From: Asterochloris sp. CNOR1 | Taxonomy: Eukaryota > Chlorophyta > Trebouxiophyceae > Trebouxiales > Trebouxiaceae | Direction of reading: 5' to 3' | Length of the DNA: 64,000 nucleotides | NCBI GenBank assembly: GCA_963969365.1 | Contig: OZ017752.1 | Span: 1,674,001 to 1,738,000 of the forward strand | Shown: in pieces, positions 53,673 through 64,000 of the stretch | How the letters are laid out: each line of letters begins with the position of its first letter | Numbering within the stretch: position 1 is the first letter of the stretch | The notes under the pieces: model-generated | What the model was told of the DNA's origin: nothing | What the model saw: the letters and a program-made list of their open reading frames with translations, nothing else | The model's database searches: none | Made by a program: the position numbers and the translations under genes

Positions 53673-56600
53673 TCAGGCTTGCGAGCGGCCCTGGATGTGC
53701 CCTGTCATTGCATTGGGACTACCAGGAGGAACATACGTGGTTGCCCTGGCGGGGCTCCCAGGGGCTCCATAAACCATCCCGCCGTCAGGGTTCTCCACAG
53801 CCACTCCCACAGGCACCTGCATCGACAAACAATTGACAGACCTCCAGGTTATGCACAGGAGCAGCAAACAGGGCTGCATGGACAGCACAGGGGCACAGAC
53901 ACAGGCTAGCAGTTGCCAGACACCATGCCACCAGATGCTGTGCTGGGGCACGCTGCATCATGACTGCAGAAGGTCTGCCAAAGGGCTGCCAGACAGCATG
54001 CTGTGGTGCAGTTGGCTGCCAGGGCAACGGGACAGGTGTCACAAGAAGCCTTCCTTGGCCTTTTATCACAGAATTGCAGTGCGATATAGAGCAGTGCTGC
54101 AGTGAGATCACAAACTCAGATTCCCTCAAGCAGGTAGTTGAGTACCCCAGCAGAGCGCTCAGCACACAGTGCACCTGTGAGTTGACCTCTTTACCGTGCT
54201 GCACTGTACTGCGCTGCCTTGGTGCAGCAAGGTTACATCCCGAGTGCCCCACCTATAGGTAGAACTTCTGGACCCCACTACATGCTGTGCTGCAGTGCCG
54301 TGCAGTGCACTGCTGCAGGAGGGAGCAGCACCTGTGAGAAGACTTCGTGGACCTCCTCCCGGGTGACTGTGTGGCTGTCCTTGTCGATGGCGTAGCAGAA
54401 GAAGACGGCGTCCACAATGTCCAACAGCACACGAGCAAAGAAGGAGAGCACCACCATTGACATCAGGAAGGACAGGAAGCCCAGCAGGGCAGCCTCCTGC
54501 AGGGGACAGGGGCACCAGTGTGCCCACCTGCTGCAGGGGCTGGAGGCGAGCACCGCCAGACGGTGCACAGCTCAGGTCAGACAGCAGCTTGATGCAGCTC
54601 AGCAAGGCAGCCTCCTGCAGGGGACAGGAAAGCAGAGGGCCTGCAACAGTGCTCTGGACGAACAGCACAGCAGCAGGACTATATGGCAACTCTTGGCAAA
54701 CTTAAAGCCTGCCTTGCCGCCTGCAGCAGCGTCTGTTCGAGCTCAATGGTGGCTCTGGTGCAGGCAACCAGTGCAGGCAGACAGTGGCTTGCCTGCTGGC
54801 CGCTGTTGCCGCTCTGGTGCCGCCAGACCAGCCAGGCAGTCAGGAAGGTGACCAGCCCCCAGGCCACGCTGAGCAGGAAGGCCGCGCACTGCACAACCAT
54901 GGGGGGGAACCACCACACCCCGTAGGCCTTCAGGAAGTTGCGGGTGAGCAGGTCGGTGGCATGGCGGGCTGCAGTGAAGAAGGTCTCTCCCTGCAGCAGT
55001 GTCCAGCTGAGGTTCAGTCAATCCAGTATGGATAGTGCAGGACAGGCATCATTGACCCTTGCAAAACAGGGCAGAGACCAGCACAGGCATGGATCTGCCT
55101 TCGTGGCAGTCTTGGGTGGCCCCTGCTGCATGTAGTTCCTCGTGCCACAGAAGGACTGTATGCCTCGGCAGGCAGCCTGGGGCGCTTGTGTCAAACACAC
55201 ATTGCCCAACTGCACTGCTTTTGAGAGGCATCTGAGCCCCACATGGTGCACTCCCTCTCACACAGGCTCCTTCAAGCAGAGACGGGCTGCTCAGATGACA
55301 GCTGCAATGTCCTTGTGCATTCCCCGCCTCACCGTGATGGCCATGCAGACTGTTGCAAACTTGGTGAGGTACTCAATGAGACTGTAGACGCACTCCAGGC
55401 AGCAGTAGACACAGTACATGAGGATGTTCTGCCCACCCTGCTGCTGGCGTGACCTGCAGAGGGGAAAGGGCAGCATTGGTCCATAGGTTGCAGCCTGCGG
55501 GCCTGCGCCTTTGTTTCCAAAGTGGGCAAGAGGTGCAGTCGGGCGTGGCAAGTGACCATGCATGCCTGCGCTGCAGAGCATACATGCACAGCGCACAGGT
55601 GAATGCGATCTGTGCCCCTTCAGCTGAGACAGCATGACGCCCTAAGTCAAGCGATGTGTATGCCAGGCGCAGCTTGAGTGAAGGGTACGCAGCTGCAGGG
55701 TCAAGCTGTGTGCGAGCAACAAGTGGGGCACTTGACACTTGAAACGAACAGACAGTTCAGCGCTGAACCAGTTGGGGCAAATGTCCTCACTGCTCTGCTG
55801 CCTGGCGAGCCATCTGGACCACGGTGAGAATGGCTGAGCCCAGGCACAGGGAGCCGAAGTGGTTGGCGAAAGCGTGCCTGATGCTCAGCATGGTGCTGCC
55901 CTTGGTGGAGGCCAGCCCAGGGGGCGCAAAGTACCACTGCGCCAGGCAGCACAAGGTCAGCAGGCAGGACAGCGGACAGCAGCAGCTTTGCGTTGACATC
56001 ACCATCGTGCTCAGGCATGCCCAGGCAGCTGCATGCTGGCAGGCCTTTGGGCTGCCGGCAGCAAGCCTGTGTGACTATCTGCGCCAGTGCTGGGTGTGCA
56101 ATCACGCTCAGGCTGGCTGTTAAGGCACCTCTAAACAGCCCACAGCTGCATCTTTGTAATGCCTCTGCAACACAGGCTCTCACCTGTGCAATGGTGCCTG
56201 AGATGACAAACACGCGCAGCTCAAAGGTAAGGAAGATGGTCCACAGCAGTGTGGTGCTCGCCACAGACATGAAGGGTGGCACCCAGCTCTGCAGCAGGCC
56301 AGGGACAGGCACCCTCAGTCAGCAGCAGCACCATGCACGGTGGCCTGCCTGTTATGGACAACACAAATTGTGTACATGCAGGGGGGCTGTCACTCTGTAC
56401 AGTAGGCAGTGTGAAGGCAGACGTTGAGAGATCTGCATGTGCCTGGCATCAGAGACTATGGCAGGACTCATCTAGGGAGAGCTGTGATGCAGAGGGCACT
56501 CACATCGAGTTGCCATGTGCAGCATGGCACAGTCTTCCCCTGCTCATCCACACAGATTGTGTGCTTGCTGAAGTCACGCTCCGCTGCGGAAGCAGGCAGA

Positions 56601-58519
56601 CAATAGTCAGGCATAGGGTGAGATGGGACTGGTAGTGTCTGCTGAGGACACAGCAGTGCCGGCACAGCACGCATCAACAGCATCACATGAACCCAGACAC
56701 CACTTCAGCGCTGGCCTGAAATGCAGGGAGCCACTCAGGCATCCAAAACCAAAGCCACTGCATATTGTCAAGCAGCAACTCAAGCGCTGGCCCTTCACGG
56801 GCCTGAGCTGCAAGGAGTCGTCACCTTTGACAAACAGCTGGTGAGCAGGTTTGCGCAGCCCAGCTCATGCGTGGGGTCGATGTCCCCCCTTCATCAAGGA
56901 AACGGTGAGCAGCAATCTCAGGAAAAGCATTAAAACAATCGGCGGCCAATGGCAGCATGTGCAGTGCAGCAAGCTCACGATTTGGAGCCAGGTCGCCATT
57001 TGTGTAGGACAGCGTCAGCAGCACCCCAAGGGGCAGCACTACGCCAACCATGGCCACCTTGGCCGCCACCACAAAGCCCAGCAGGCCTGTGTTCTCCTGG
57101 AGGCCATGCGCCGCCACGGTCAGCAGGCGGGCGCACAGGTCGATCTCGTTGCGCCTGAAGGCAGACGGGGCGGCCGCGCGCAGTCAGAGCGAGGGAGAAA
57201 GCAACAATGGACAGTGCTGTGGAGAAGGCAGGGCTGAGCGCCGAGGGCTGCCATCTGGCAGCAGACCAACAGTACAGGCAGGCAGCCATTGGCAACAAGA
57301 TGGTGTGGTGGCAGCCCTGCAGACAGGCAGGCAGCAGACTGGCCCCTGGTGCACTGGTGGGAGGCGTCACACAGTGCCTGCAGCTGCCTGCCAGGCAACC
57401 CCTCATGAACAGCAGCGGCATGCTGGGCAGCAAGCGCCCACCCTTTGCTGAAGGCAGAGCTGGAGGTGCCATGTGATGCAGAATGTCACTGCATCCATCA
57501 CTCACCACAGCCAGAAGACGGCCGCTGCCAGCAGTGACATGAGGATCATCATAACCCCTGCCCCAATCTGGCCTGCGATGAGCGCCGATACACCGGCAGC
57601 TGCTGGCAGAATGATCTGCAGCTGGATGGTCAGGCGTGTCATGGTCTGTGCCTGCCACTTGAACAGCCACAGGAAGACCAGCCCCAGCACGAGGCTGAAG
57701 GCTGCGCTGACCAGCAGCCAGACGGCTGCGTGCTTCATGAAGTCTGAGATGCTGAAGTCCTGGTTGGCTGCCCTCTGCTCTGTAAGGAGGGTGTTGTTTC
57801 GCTCGATGGGGCACAGGTCGGGCTGCCGCAGGGCCTGCGAGGACGTGAGGCTGGCGAAGCTCCTGTTCCTGCAGCGTATGCAGGGGGCTGCCTTCAGCAC
57901 AAGCATGCCACCAGCCTGATCGTCAGCCATGAGGGCCACTCCAGCAGCGTTGCTGGCTGCAATGTCCGGCCTACTGATGCAGCCAACACCCTTCCTCAAA
58001 CACAGGCAGAAAAGATTGGCGTGTTCCTGACAGCCGCCTCTTCCTGCAGCACAGGCAGGCATCTTGGGATGCCTGCCGGCTCCAGGGGGATGGCAGAGCT
58101 GCCAGCAAAGCACAGCATGGCACAGCAGCCATCTTGGGATTCCGCGCCAGCATGGTGGTGCAGCTGGCAGCAGAACACGGCCAGGCAGCGCACCACCTCA
58201 AAATTTGCACACGCACGACCTTCATGCTGGCGGGCTAGGCTGCACTTAGTATGCTGGCTGCCGATCCTTCACAGATTGCCACAAGCCCAAGTCGATCCTT
58301 CTTGTCTTGTGGCAGAGTCAGCTTCCAACAGGTGTCCTAAAAGGAGACTGTGCTCTGGACTGCATCTCCTTGCCTGTGAACCGCTCCATAAACGCCTCCA
58401 GCTAATGTCAGAGCCATGAAGACTCCATACAGTATGGCCCAAGGCAAATCCCGCATGCCCGTCCTCTGGACAACAAACGGACTGTCATGCAAAGGCTGAT
58501 TATCTTCTGGGCCAGCCAT
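53673..58519 (-). CDS. Choline transporter-like protein (SLC44/CTL family)
   Basis: Polytopic membrane protein of the CTL/PNS1 family, whose animal members carry choline. There are ten exons on the minus strand: 58374-58519, 57506-57868, 56979-57154, 56504-56583, 56184-56288, 55791-55936, 55333-55453, 54769-54990, 54332-54496 and 53673-53816, giving 1668 nt and 555 aa. Family signatures are TLLWTIFLTFELRVFVISG, then WYFAPPGL, HFGSLCLGSAILTVVQMAR, the Cys-rich CVYCCLECVYSLIEYLTKFA, TAARHATDLLTRNF and the late DAVFFCYAIDKDSHT. About ten hydrophobic segments are present. The start at 58519 gives MAGPEDNQPLHD and then the first membrane helix. The C-terminal tail is hydrophilic and Gly/Pro-rich. 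Intron 1 begins with GC and joins VHR to NRSF in frame. Substrate in this organism is not known. Confidence 0.9.
54497..54625 (-). repeat. Echo of an SLC44-like exon acceptor edge (true edge at 54496)
   Basis: The plus-strand phrase ggcagcctcctgcaggggac occurs at the true exon border and again about 119 bases further into the intron, copying the first bases of the exon and its acceptor. Confidence 0.75.
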
Positions 58520-58697
58520 GGTGAACGGTGTTCAGCGTGAACTGGCCTATAAGCTGAGCCAGGTCACGGTCAATGCAGTTGACCATTAACAGACAGCAGC
58601 ATTGCGCAAGAAACACCTGGTGGCTGCCACTGGAGCGAAGATCTGGCGAAGCGACTGGCTACCAAAGCGTCTTCATCTGAGGATATTTTAGATGTAA

Positions 58698-58712
58698 GTT
58701 GTTGTTGTTGTT
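58698..58712. repeat. Short GTT microsatellite
   Basis: Five gtt units in the 212-base spacer between the SLC44-like start and the nucleoside transporter stop codon. No function is implied. Confidence 0.8.
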
Positions 58713-58731
58713 AATTTATTCAGTGATTGGG

Positions 58732-61626
58732 TCAGTACAACCCAAAGAGGGAGTGCCATTCTTCAAGAGCACAGGCCAGCACCAAGGCCGTGACACAGGA
58801 AGCTTGGAAAACAAAAGTCATGACGACCCCGCTTCGGAGCTTTGCAGAGTGCGGTGCCCATGCAGGAGCCAGGATGAGGGCCAGCGTATTGCTGTAACCT
58901 GAAAGGAGCCAGAACAGGGCAACCCACGCCACAATGAAGTAGTCATTGTAAAACCCCTGCTGCCTCATGTTGGTGGTGCTGCGGACAGCTGCATGCCGCC
59001 CATAGACGCTCAGCAATGCGGGGTTGCTGCTAGTATCTGTACCCAAGAACCCCATGAAAAACAAAGGCGTCATGCCGGCTTTGACAATGCCCAATACCAG
59101 GATCGCTGGCTTCGTCATCATGAAGCCAGGCCTCGGCAGCACTCTGCCGATGATGTCAGTGATGACTCTGGCGCCAAACATGACCTGCAGCAGAACAAGG
59201 GGATAATAACAAGAAAAGAATTCTTCATCGCTGCTCAATGCCTCAGCGCTGGCCACAATCGTTCCTGCATCGGCGACTGTGAGGCCACACCGTCCGAGAC
59301 CTTCCAGGGCCAAAGTCCAGCTTGCTCTGCTGGCAGCATGGAGGTCCTCACCTGTGGCAGCATCATGCCCAGCTGGCCTGAACTGGGCACGTAGAGGAAA
59401 AAGGGAAACACCTGCGAGGGCAGGCATGGTGAACATGGCAGGGATTGCCAAGACACAGGCAGGCGTTTACAGGATGGATGCTGCATAGCATGGTACATGA
59501 CAAACAAGCCGACAGCTCACCAGAATGGAGGTGCCGATTGACAAGTACAAGGACACAGCTGCAGGCCAGATGCTGTAGAAGAGCTCCTGGATGTCCACTG
59601 AGGAAGCAGCGGACCTGCTTGAGGCCTGGCTGGAATTGCTGCTGGGGCGACTTGTGCTTGGAGTCACAATGTCAAGTGCAAAGTCTGGCCTTCCTGAAGG
59701 AGAAAGGGGATGCACTTTGGGCGATGCACTGGGTGCCCAAGCACCGAAGCCTTCACAGCTGGCTTACAGAGGCACCATATGGTTGCACAAGTCAGACTGT
59801 GCCAGCACGCACACATCGGGCGCACTGCAGCGGCGCATGCAAAGCAGCAGCCCAGGCCTCACACTGAGAGCCTGGACGGCAGCATAGAGCTGGCGCAGGT
59901 GAAGAGCCGTGCAGCCCTCTGCAGCACTGACCTGCAGCATGCCGTTGCTGCTCAGGGGCGTCCAGCAACCCTGCCTGGCTGGGCGGGGCACCTTCGTCAG
60001 CGCCAGAGGGTGCGCCGCCAGGGCCAGGCACTCTGGACCTGGCGTTGCTCTTGTGGCGTCGCTCCACAGTGCTCAACCGCGGCAGCAGCGCAGCTGAGGG
60101 GGAGCCGGTGTCCACTTCATCGTCGTCTGAGGCACCAGGGGCCTCCAGCTTGTCCCAAAACCTGAACATAATGTATTGTATGATGTAATAACACTAACAC
60201 TGATGGACGCAAGCTGTGAACCATGGGGGGCTGGTGCATGATGTGCAAAAGGGGGTGCGGAACCTGCACTGAGCGGCAGAGGCTGGGTCTGCAGGCGGCA
60301 GGACATGCAGTCAGTCGCGCAGGCTGGAAGTTACGCATCAGGCGGCTTGATGCAGGCTGTGATGCCCGTGTGTGCGACATTGCAGCAGTACCTGTGCAGG
60401 CCCAATGTGCCAGACAGGCATGGGCACACACAGGCGCCTCACCTACGCAGCAGCAGGAGCGAGGCTCCCAGTCCACACAGCGTGAGGGCGGCCACCAGCT
60501 CAAAGAGAATGACCAACTGTGCCCAGCTGAGCTGTGGGCCAGCCCGTATCATGCCCTCTATCAGCAGGACGATGGGTCCACTGCCGACGTATCCTGCATG
60601 GTGTGCGGATCCTCAGTCAGCAGCTCGAGATCGGGTCAGCTCACAGGACAGTGCACCGATAGGCAAACAGGGCCTGCTGACAGCAATGTGCCAGGGCGTC
60701 TGCGGTGCATGATGGCAGGGGCAATCGCAGGTCCATGGGCCTCTTTGGTCAAGCTTGGCACACCAACAGCACCACACCACAAAGTTGCTGATAGGACAGG
60801 GCAGGGACAGGCCAAAGCGAGGCGCACCCAGGGTCAGAGCCACTGAGTTCTTGGCCGGAAACTTGCTGACAAGCTGGTATGACGAGCCAAAGGCCAGCCC
60901 TGAGAACATCCCCAAGAAGACGACCATGAGCAGCAGCCAGGCATGGCTGTCTGAGAAGAAGGGGTAGATGGCGCTGACAGCTGCAGCAGACCAAAAAGTG
61001 TCAGTCTCATTCTGTGTGTCACAAACACCAGGAAACTGCACCGAGACCCAGGCAGAGCCCCTCTGGCAAGCAACGGCCATATTGCGACGGCTGCACAGCT
61101 GCTGAGCACACAGCTTTTAACAAGATGGTGCCTGTTGAGCAGCGATATTGGTCAGGGAATGATACCTGCGCAGCCGCCAAGCCCAATGCACAGCCTGACT
61201 GATGTGGCTGTGGCCACGCCATATCGCCTGTTAAGAGAGTCGTCACACCAGGACTGGGTGAGCAGGATGGGCACAGAGGGCAGGAAGAACGCAATGTTGA
61301 GTTGCAGCAGGATCTGCTTGCCAAACTCCTGCACGAGTGTCGTGCTGAGAGGTCAGCTGCAGCGATCAGGCCTCTTGCTTGTACTCAGCATGTGCACTCG
61401 CCATCTTGTAGTGCGCCAGCAGGCTGCTGACAGCGGTCCATGCAATAGTGTAGGCCACCTGAAGGGAGCAATGAGCATATGGTGTGTCCAGCAAAAAGTC
61501 GATGAATGTGTCATAATCTCATTTTGGATGCTTGGGTACTCACGGAGCAGGAGAAGAAGCATGGTGCTGTCCATAGAACAGTCATCCGACGCTGCTGCTC
61601 CTCATCCTCTTCTGGGTCCTCCAGCA
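58732..61626 (-). CDS. Equilibrative nucleoside transporter (SLC29/ENT family), N-terminal exon unresolved
   Basis: Multi-pass carrier expected to move nucleosides across a membrane. Exons on the minus strand: 61544 to about 61626, 61385-61458, 61166-61344, 60828-60980, 60443-60593, 59932-60161, 59521-59693, 59352-59411 and 58732-59184, all linked in phase. At least 491 codons come from the last eight. Matches to the family are FGKQILLQLNIAFFLPSVP (TM2), GMFSGLAFGSSYQLVSKFP (TM4-5 region), FYSIWPAAVSLYLSIGTS, ARVITDIIGRVLPRP and, near the end, LLSGYSNTLALILAPAWAP. A long acidic/serine-rich loop (DKLEAPGASDDDEVDTG...) lies in the middle, as is usual between TM6 and TM7. Upstream of LEDPEEDEEQQRR there is no in-frame ATG before a stop, so a further 5' exon must exist. 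Confidence 0.85.
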
Positions 61627-61839
61627 CTGCTAAGCAAGCTGCTTGTGTTGGCTACTGTTGGAGTGTGCCTGGCAGTGGCCTGCTTGACTCAATGATTGGT
61701 CAAAGAACGCCAGTTAGCAGATGAAGTGACGATGCAGGATTGTGCAGATCGATAAGTAGGCAACAACATCAATGCCATAAGCTGCCCCCCCAACAATTGA
61801 CCTAAAAGCTATGCGACACCCACGGAATTTCTGCCCACC
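61627..61839. promoter_or_regulatory. Divergent upstream region, ENT / VIR3-like
   Basis: About 210 bases hold the controls for the VIR3-like gene and probably the missing first exon and promoter of the nucleoside transporter. The sequence is AT-richer than the introns. Confidence 0.4.
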
Positions 61840-63600
61840 ATGATGTCCTCACACTGCATTGCAGGGTCTCAGCATTTTGCAGCCTTTCCAGTCCAGAGCT
61901 ACAGCAGAGGATGCAACCTTGGCCACACATGCAATGCCACCAGGCATCTGCTCAAGCATCTGAGATGCAGGGCGGAGGTTAGAGATGTCAGCACCCGCAC
62001 AGCTAACTCTGACGCCCTACTCAATGCCCTGACAGAGGCATGCCAGGAGTACAAGCGCGTGCCTCCCTCCATGGTAAGTGTGTGGCAGCTGCAGGATCGC
62101 TCCTGCGACTCTTGTGGACAGCTGACATGTACATGCAGAAAACTGAATTCTCAGGCGAGATTGTGACTGCGATGGAGGGCCTCAAAGCAGCAGGAGCCCT
62201 GAAGAAGTGGGGCAAGGGACTGGAGGGATTGGAGAGGAGAAACGTCTTCATGTGAGAGCCTCATTTGATGGGCGCAGCAGCTTCAGTTCCTCTGGAATGA
62301 CAGGTGCTCTGGCTGCCCTGCAGGGGGGAGCTGCGCAATGTCGGCATCAAGGCACCAGAGGCGATTGCAAAGCCGTCTGTGAGAAACGATGCGGCCTTCC
62401 TGGGCACTACAGTGCTGACGACCTCGGTGATTGCTGTTGCAGCAGGGTCCCTGCCAGGCGACTGGGTGAGCTGTGGTTGCTGCCTGTGATTCTGGTCATG
62501 GAACCAGCACCTGCTGACAGTGCCTCCTCCATCTGCAGGGCTTCTTTGTGCCCTACCTCACTGGAGCAATCTGCCTGGTGGTGCTGGCAGTAGGGTCCAC
62601 AGCTCCAGGCCTGCTGCAAGTCGTGATCGGCAAATTTTCATCAGTTTTCCCAGACTACAGAGAAAGAGTGCTGCGCCATGAGGCAGCCCACTTCTTGACT
62701 GGCTACCTGCTCGGCCTGCCGATTGTCGGTGTGCACTTGTCGAAGAAACAATGGGCCCAAGATTCATGATGCTGTCTGTTTGCTGATGTTGGGTAGCCAA
62801 CTACATGCAGCCGCTGCTCCACACCAAGCCCGAGCCTATTGCCAGTATGCCTGTCCACAGAGTCTGTGTCTGCTGCATGAATGTCCTCTGCACAGAATCA
62901 TGCCTTGCTGAACTCTGAGCCATTTCAAGCTTCGCCTGTCAGACACTTTGAATGTTAGCTTCAAGTGCTGCCCCTGCCTGTTGCAGGCTACTCGTTGGAC
63001 CTGCAGAAGGCACACACAGACTTTGCAGAGGCCAAAATTGGCAAGCGCATCATTGAGAGACAGCTGGAGGACGAGGAGATCAACCAGCTGGCAGTAGTGG
63101 CAATGGCTGGCGCAACATCAGAGGGCATGAAATACCCAGAGGTGGGTGGCCAGGTGCTCTTGGGGTTCAGATTTGTGTGTTTGAGAGCTGCACCCTGCGC
63201 TCCTCTGGGCCTGATTGCCTTGACAAGTTGCTGTGTGTTTGAACTGCAGCTCCCTTGGGGTGGGGGAGGGGGGGTTGGGCTGGCTGGGGACGCGCAGGCA
63301 TCTGCTTGTAAAGACCATTGAAGCCTGCTGTCAGCCAGGTTCCACCACCTGGGGGGCTGAGTGATCTCTGTGTGCTTGCAGGTGCAAGGGCAGACGGCAG
63401 ACATGATTGACCTGCAGCGCTTCATGTTGCGCAGCAAGCAGAAGATGACAGACAATGCACAGCAGAACATGACGAGATGGGCAGTGTATAATGCAGCAAA
63501 GCTCCTACGGGACAATGAGAAAGAGTACAATGCTCTTCAAAGTTGCATGCAGCGTAATCAGAGCGTTTCTGACTGCATTATGGCCATTGAGCAGGCGTAG
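61840..63600 (+). CDS. VIR3-like, M41 (FtsH)-related putative plastid metalloprotease without an ATPase domain
   Basis: Six exons: 61840-62073, 62139-62251, 62324-62465, 62539-62728, 62987-63141 and 63382-63600, giving 1053 nt and 350 aa. The N-terminus (MMSSHCIAGSQHFAAF...) is transit-peptide-like. Two hydrophobic segments (about 120-145 and 168-195) come just before the zinc-type motif HEAAH at residues 210-214. After it follow LTGYLLGLPIVGYSLDL, AVVAMAGATSEGMKY and DLQRFMLRSKQKM, the pattern of plant proteins such as Arabidopsis VIR3 and its paralogue that resemble the M41 protease half of FtsH but lack AAA motifs. Chloroplast membrane location and peptidase activity are inferred from the family, not shown here. 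The first ATG of the pair at 61840 is taken as start. Confidence 0.85.
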
Positions 63601-63729
63601 CTTGACAATTCAGTACAAATGTATTCATGAACTGAGGTTTGGCAGCCAGGGCTTGCTGTTTGACATGCAGAAGCCAGCACTTGGCCACAGCATTGAAGCC
63701 CTGAAAGAATGTTCTTTGATCAGCCTTGC
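63601..63729. terminator. Convergent 3' ends, VIR3-like and DIM1
   Basis: These 129 bases separate the VIR3-like stop codon from the DIM1 stop codon on the other strand. Both 3' UTRs must share or overlap this stretch. Confidence 0.35.
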
Positions 63730-64000
63730 CTAATACCTGTACTTAGTGGAGTAGTCCTGCAGCGAGCAGAGTCAAAGTGGAGAGAGATTAAGGCCAGCAG
63801 CATTCCGAGGCAACACACGGGGCAGCATTCATGCATGCAGCATTTTAGGCTGCTGGGCATGCAGCAGGCCTCTCACCTTGGGGCTAACCACCAGACCGCG
63901 CCCCTTGCGGGCACCTCTGTACACCGTCTCGACGATGTCGATGAGTTCCTGCTTGTTGTTCATGGCCCAGTTGATCTTGTTGTTGTTGCCTGTGCCCAAA
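63730..64000 (-). CDS. DIM1: U5 snRNP 15-kDa protein DIM1/DIB1 (YLS8), 3' part only
   Basis: Thioredoxin-like core protein of the U4/U6.U5 tri-snRNP needed for pre-mRNA splicing. Only the last two exons are inside: 63877-64000 (running off the right edge) and 63730-63756. They encode GNNNKINWAMNNKQELIDIV, then ETVYRGARKGRGLVVSPK, then DYSTKYRY and a TAG stop, nearly identical to the C-terminus of human TXNL4A. The intron has a gtgaga donor and a ctgcag acceptor. Identity is secure despite the short stretch because this protein is extremely conserved. Confidence 0.96.

Overview
The window is nuclear DNA from a green plant lineage, most likely a unicellular green alga. I infer a trebouxiophyte-like chlorophyte, but the species is not identified. 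The evidence is split genes with many short exons, GC-rich sequence, and products that look plant-type: an Elongator Elp3, a plant-type exocyst Sec6, a CASTOR/POLLUX channel, a plastid fibrillin and a chloroplast VIR3/M41-like protein. No tRNA, rRNA, CRISPR array, virus-like element or recognisable transposon was seen.

Layout from left to right: a CASTOR/POLLUX-type channel (-, runs off the left edge); a PRP22/DHX8 DEAH splicing helicase (+, 21 exons, 1161 aa); a nardilysin-like M16 protease (-, about 17 exons); ELP3 (+, 13 exons, 579 aa); a small AT-richer ORF of unknown status; a USP53/54-like ubiquitin hydrolase domain gene (+, 5' end unresolved); an unknown coiled-coil/membrane-anchor gene, or the 3' part of the preceding gene (+); SEC6 (+, 18 exons, 822 aa); a fibrillin/PAP (+, 8 exons, 223 aa); an SLC44/CTL choline-transporter-like protein (-, 10 exons, 555 aa); an equilibrative nucleoside transporter (-); a VIR3-like M41-related plastid protein (+, 6 exons, 350 aa); and the 3' end of the U5 snRNP protein DIM1/YLS8 (-). 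I built the exon models by hand from splice signals, reading phase and remembered family sequences. For PRP22, ELP3, SEC6, fibrillin, SLC44 and VIR3-like the summed exon lengths are exact multiples of three, which is an internal check. The genes are mostly housekeeping (splicing, tRNA modification, exocytosis, transport, plastid) and form no operon-like unit, although several lie head-to-head over short shared promoters.

The most unusual signal is in the introns. Many contain decayed copies ('echoes') of the edge of the neighbouring exon, including its splice site, often as short tandem series with a period of about 60-110 bp. This occurs in at least PRP22, the nardilysin-like gene, SEC6 and the USP-like gene, on both strands and at both donor and acceptor edges. 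It suggests that introns here grow by repeated duplication across exon/intron boundaries. In one place the copy is a full-length, in-frame, properly bordered 66-nt exon pair, which could be a new exon. Other splicing oddities are four GC-AG introns supported by frame, an almost uniform TGCAG acceptor, and one 87-nt intron that keeps the frame if retained.
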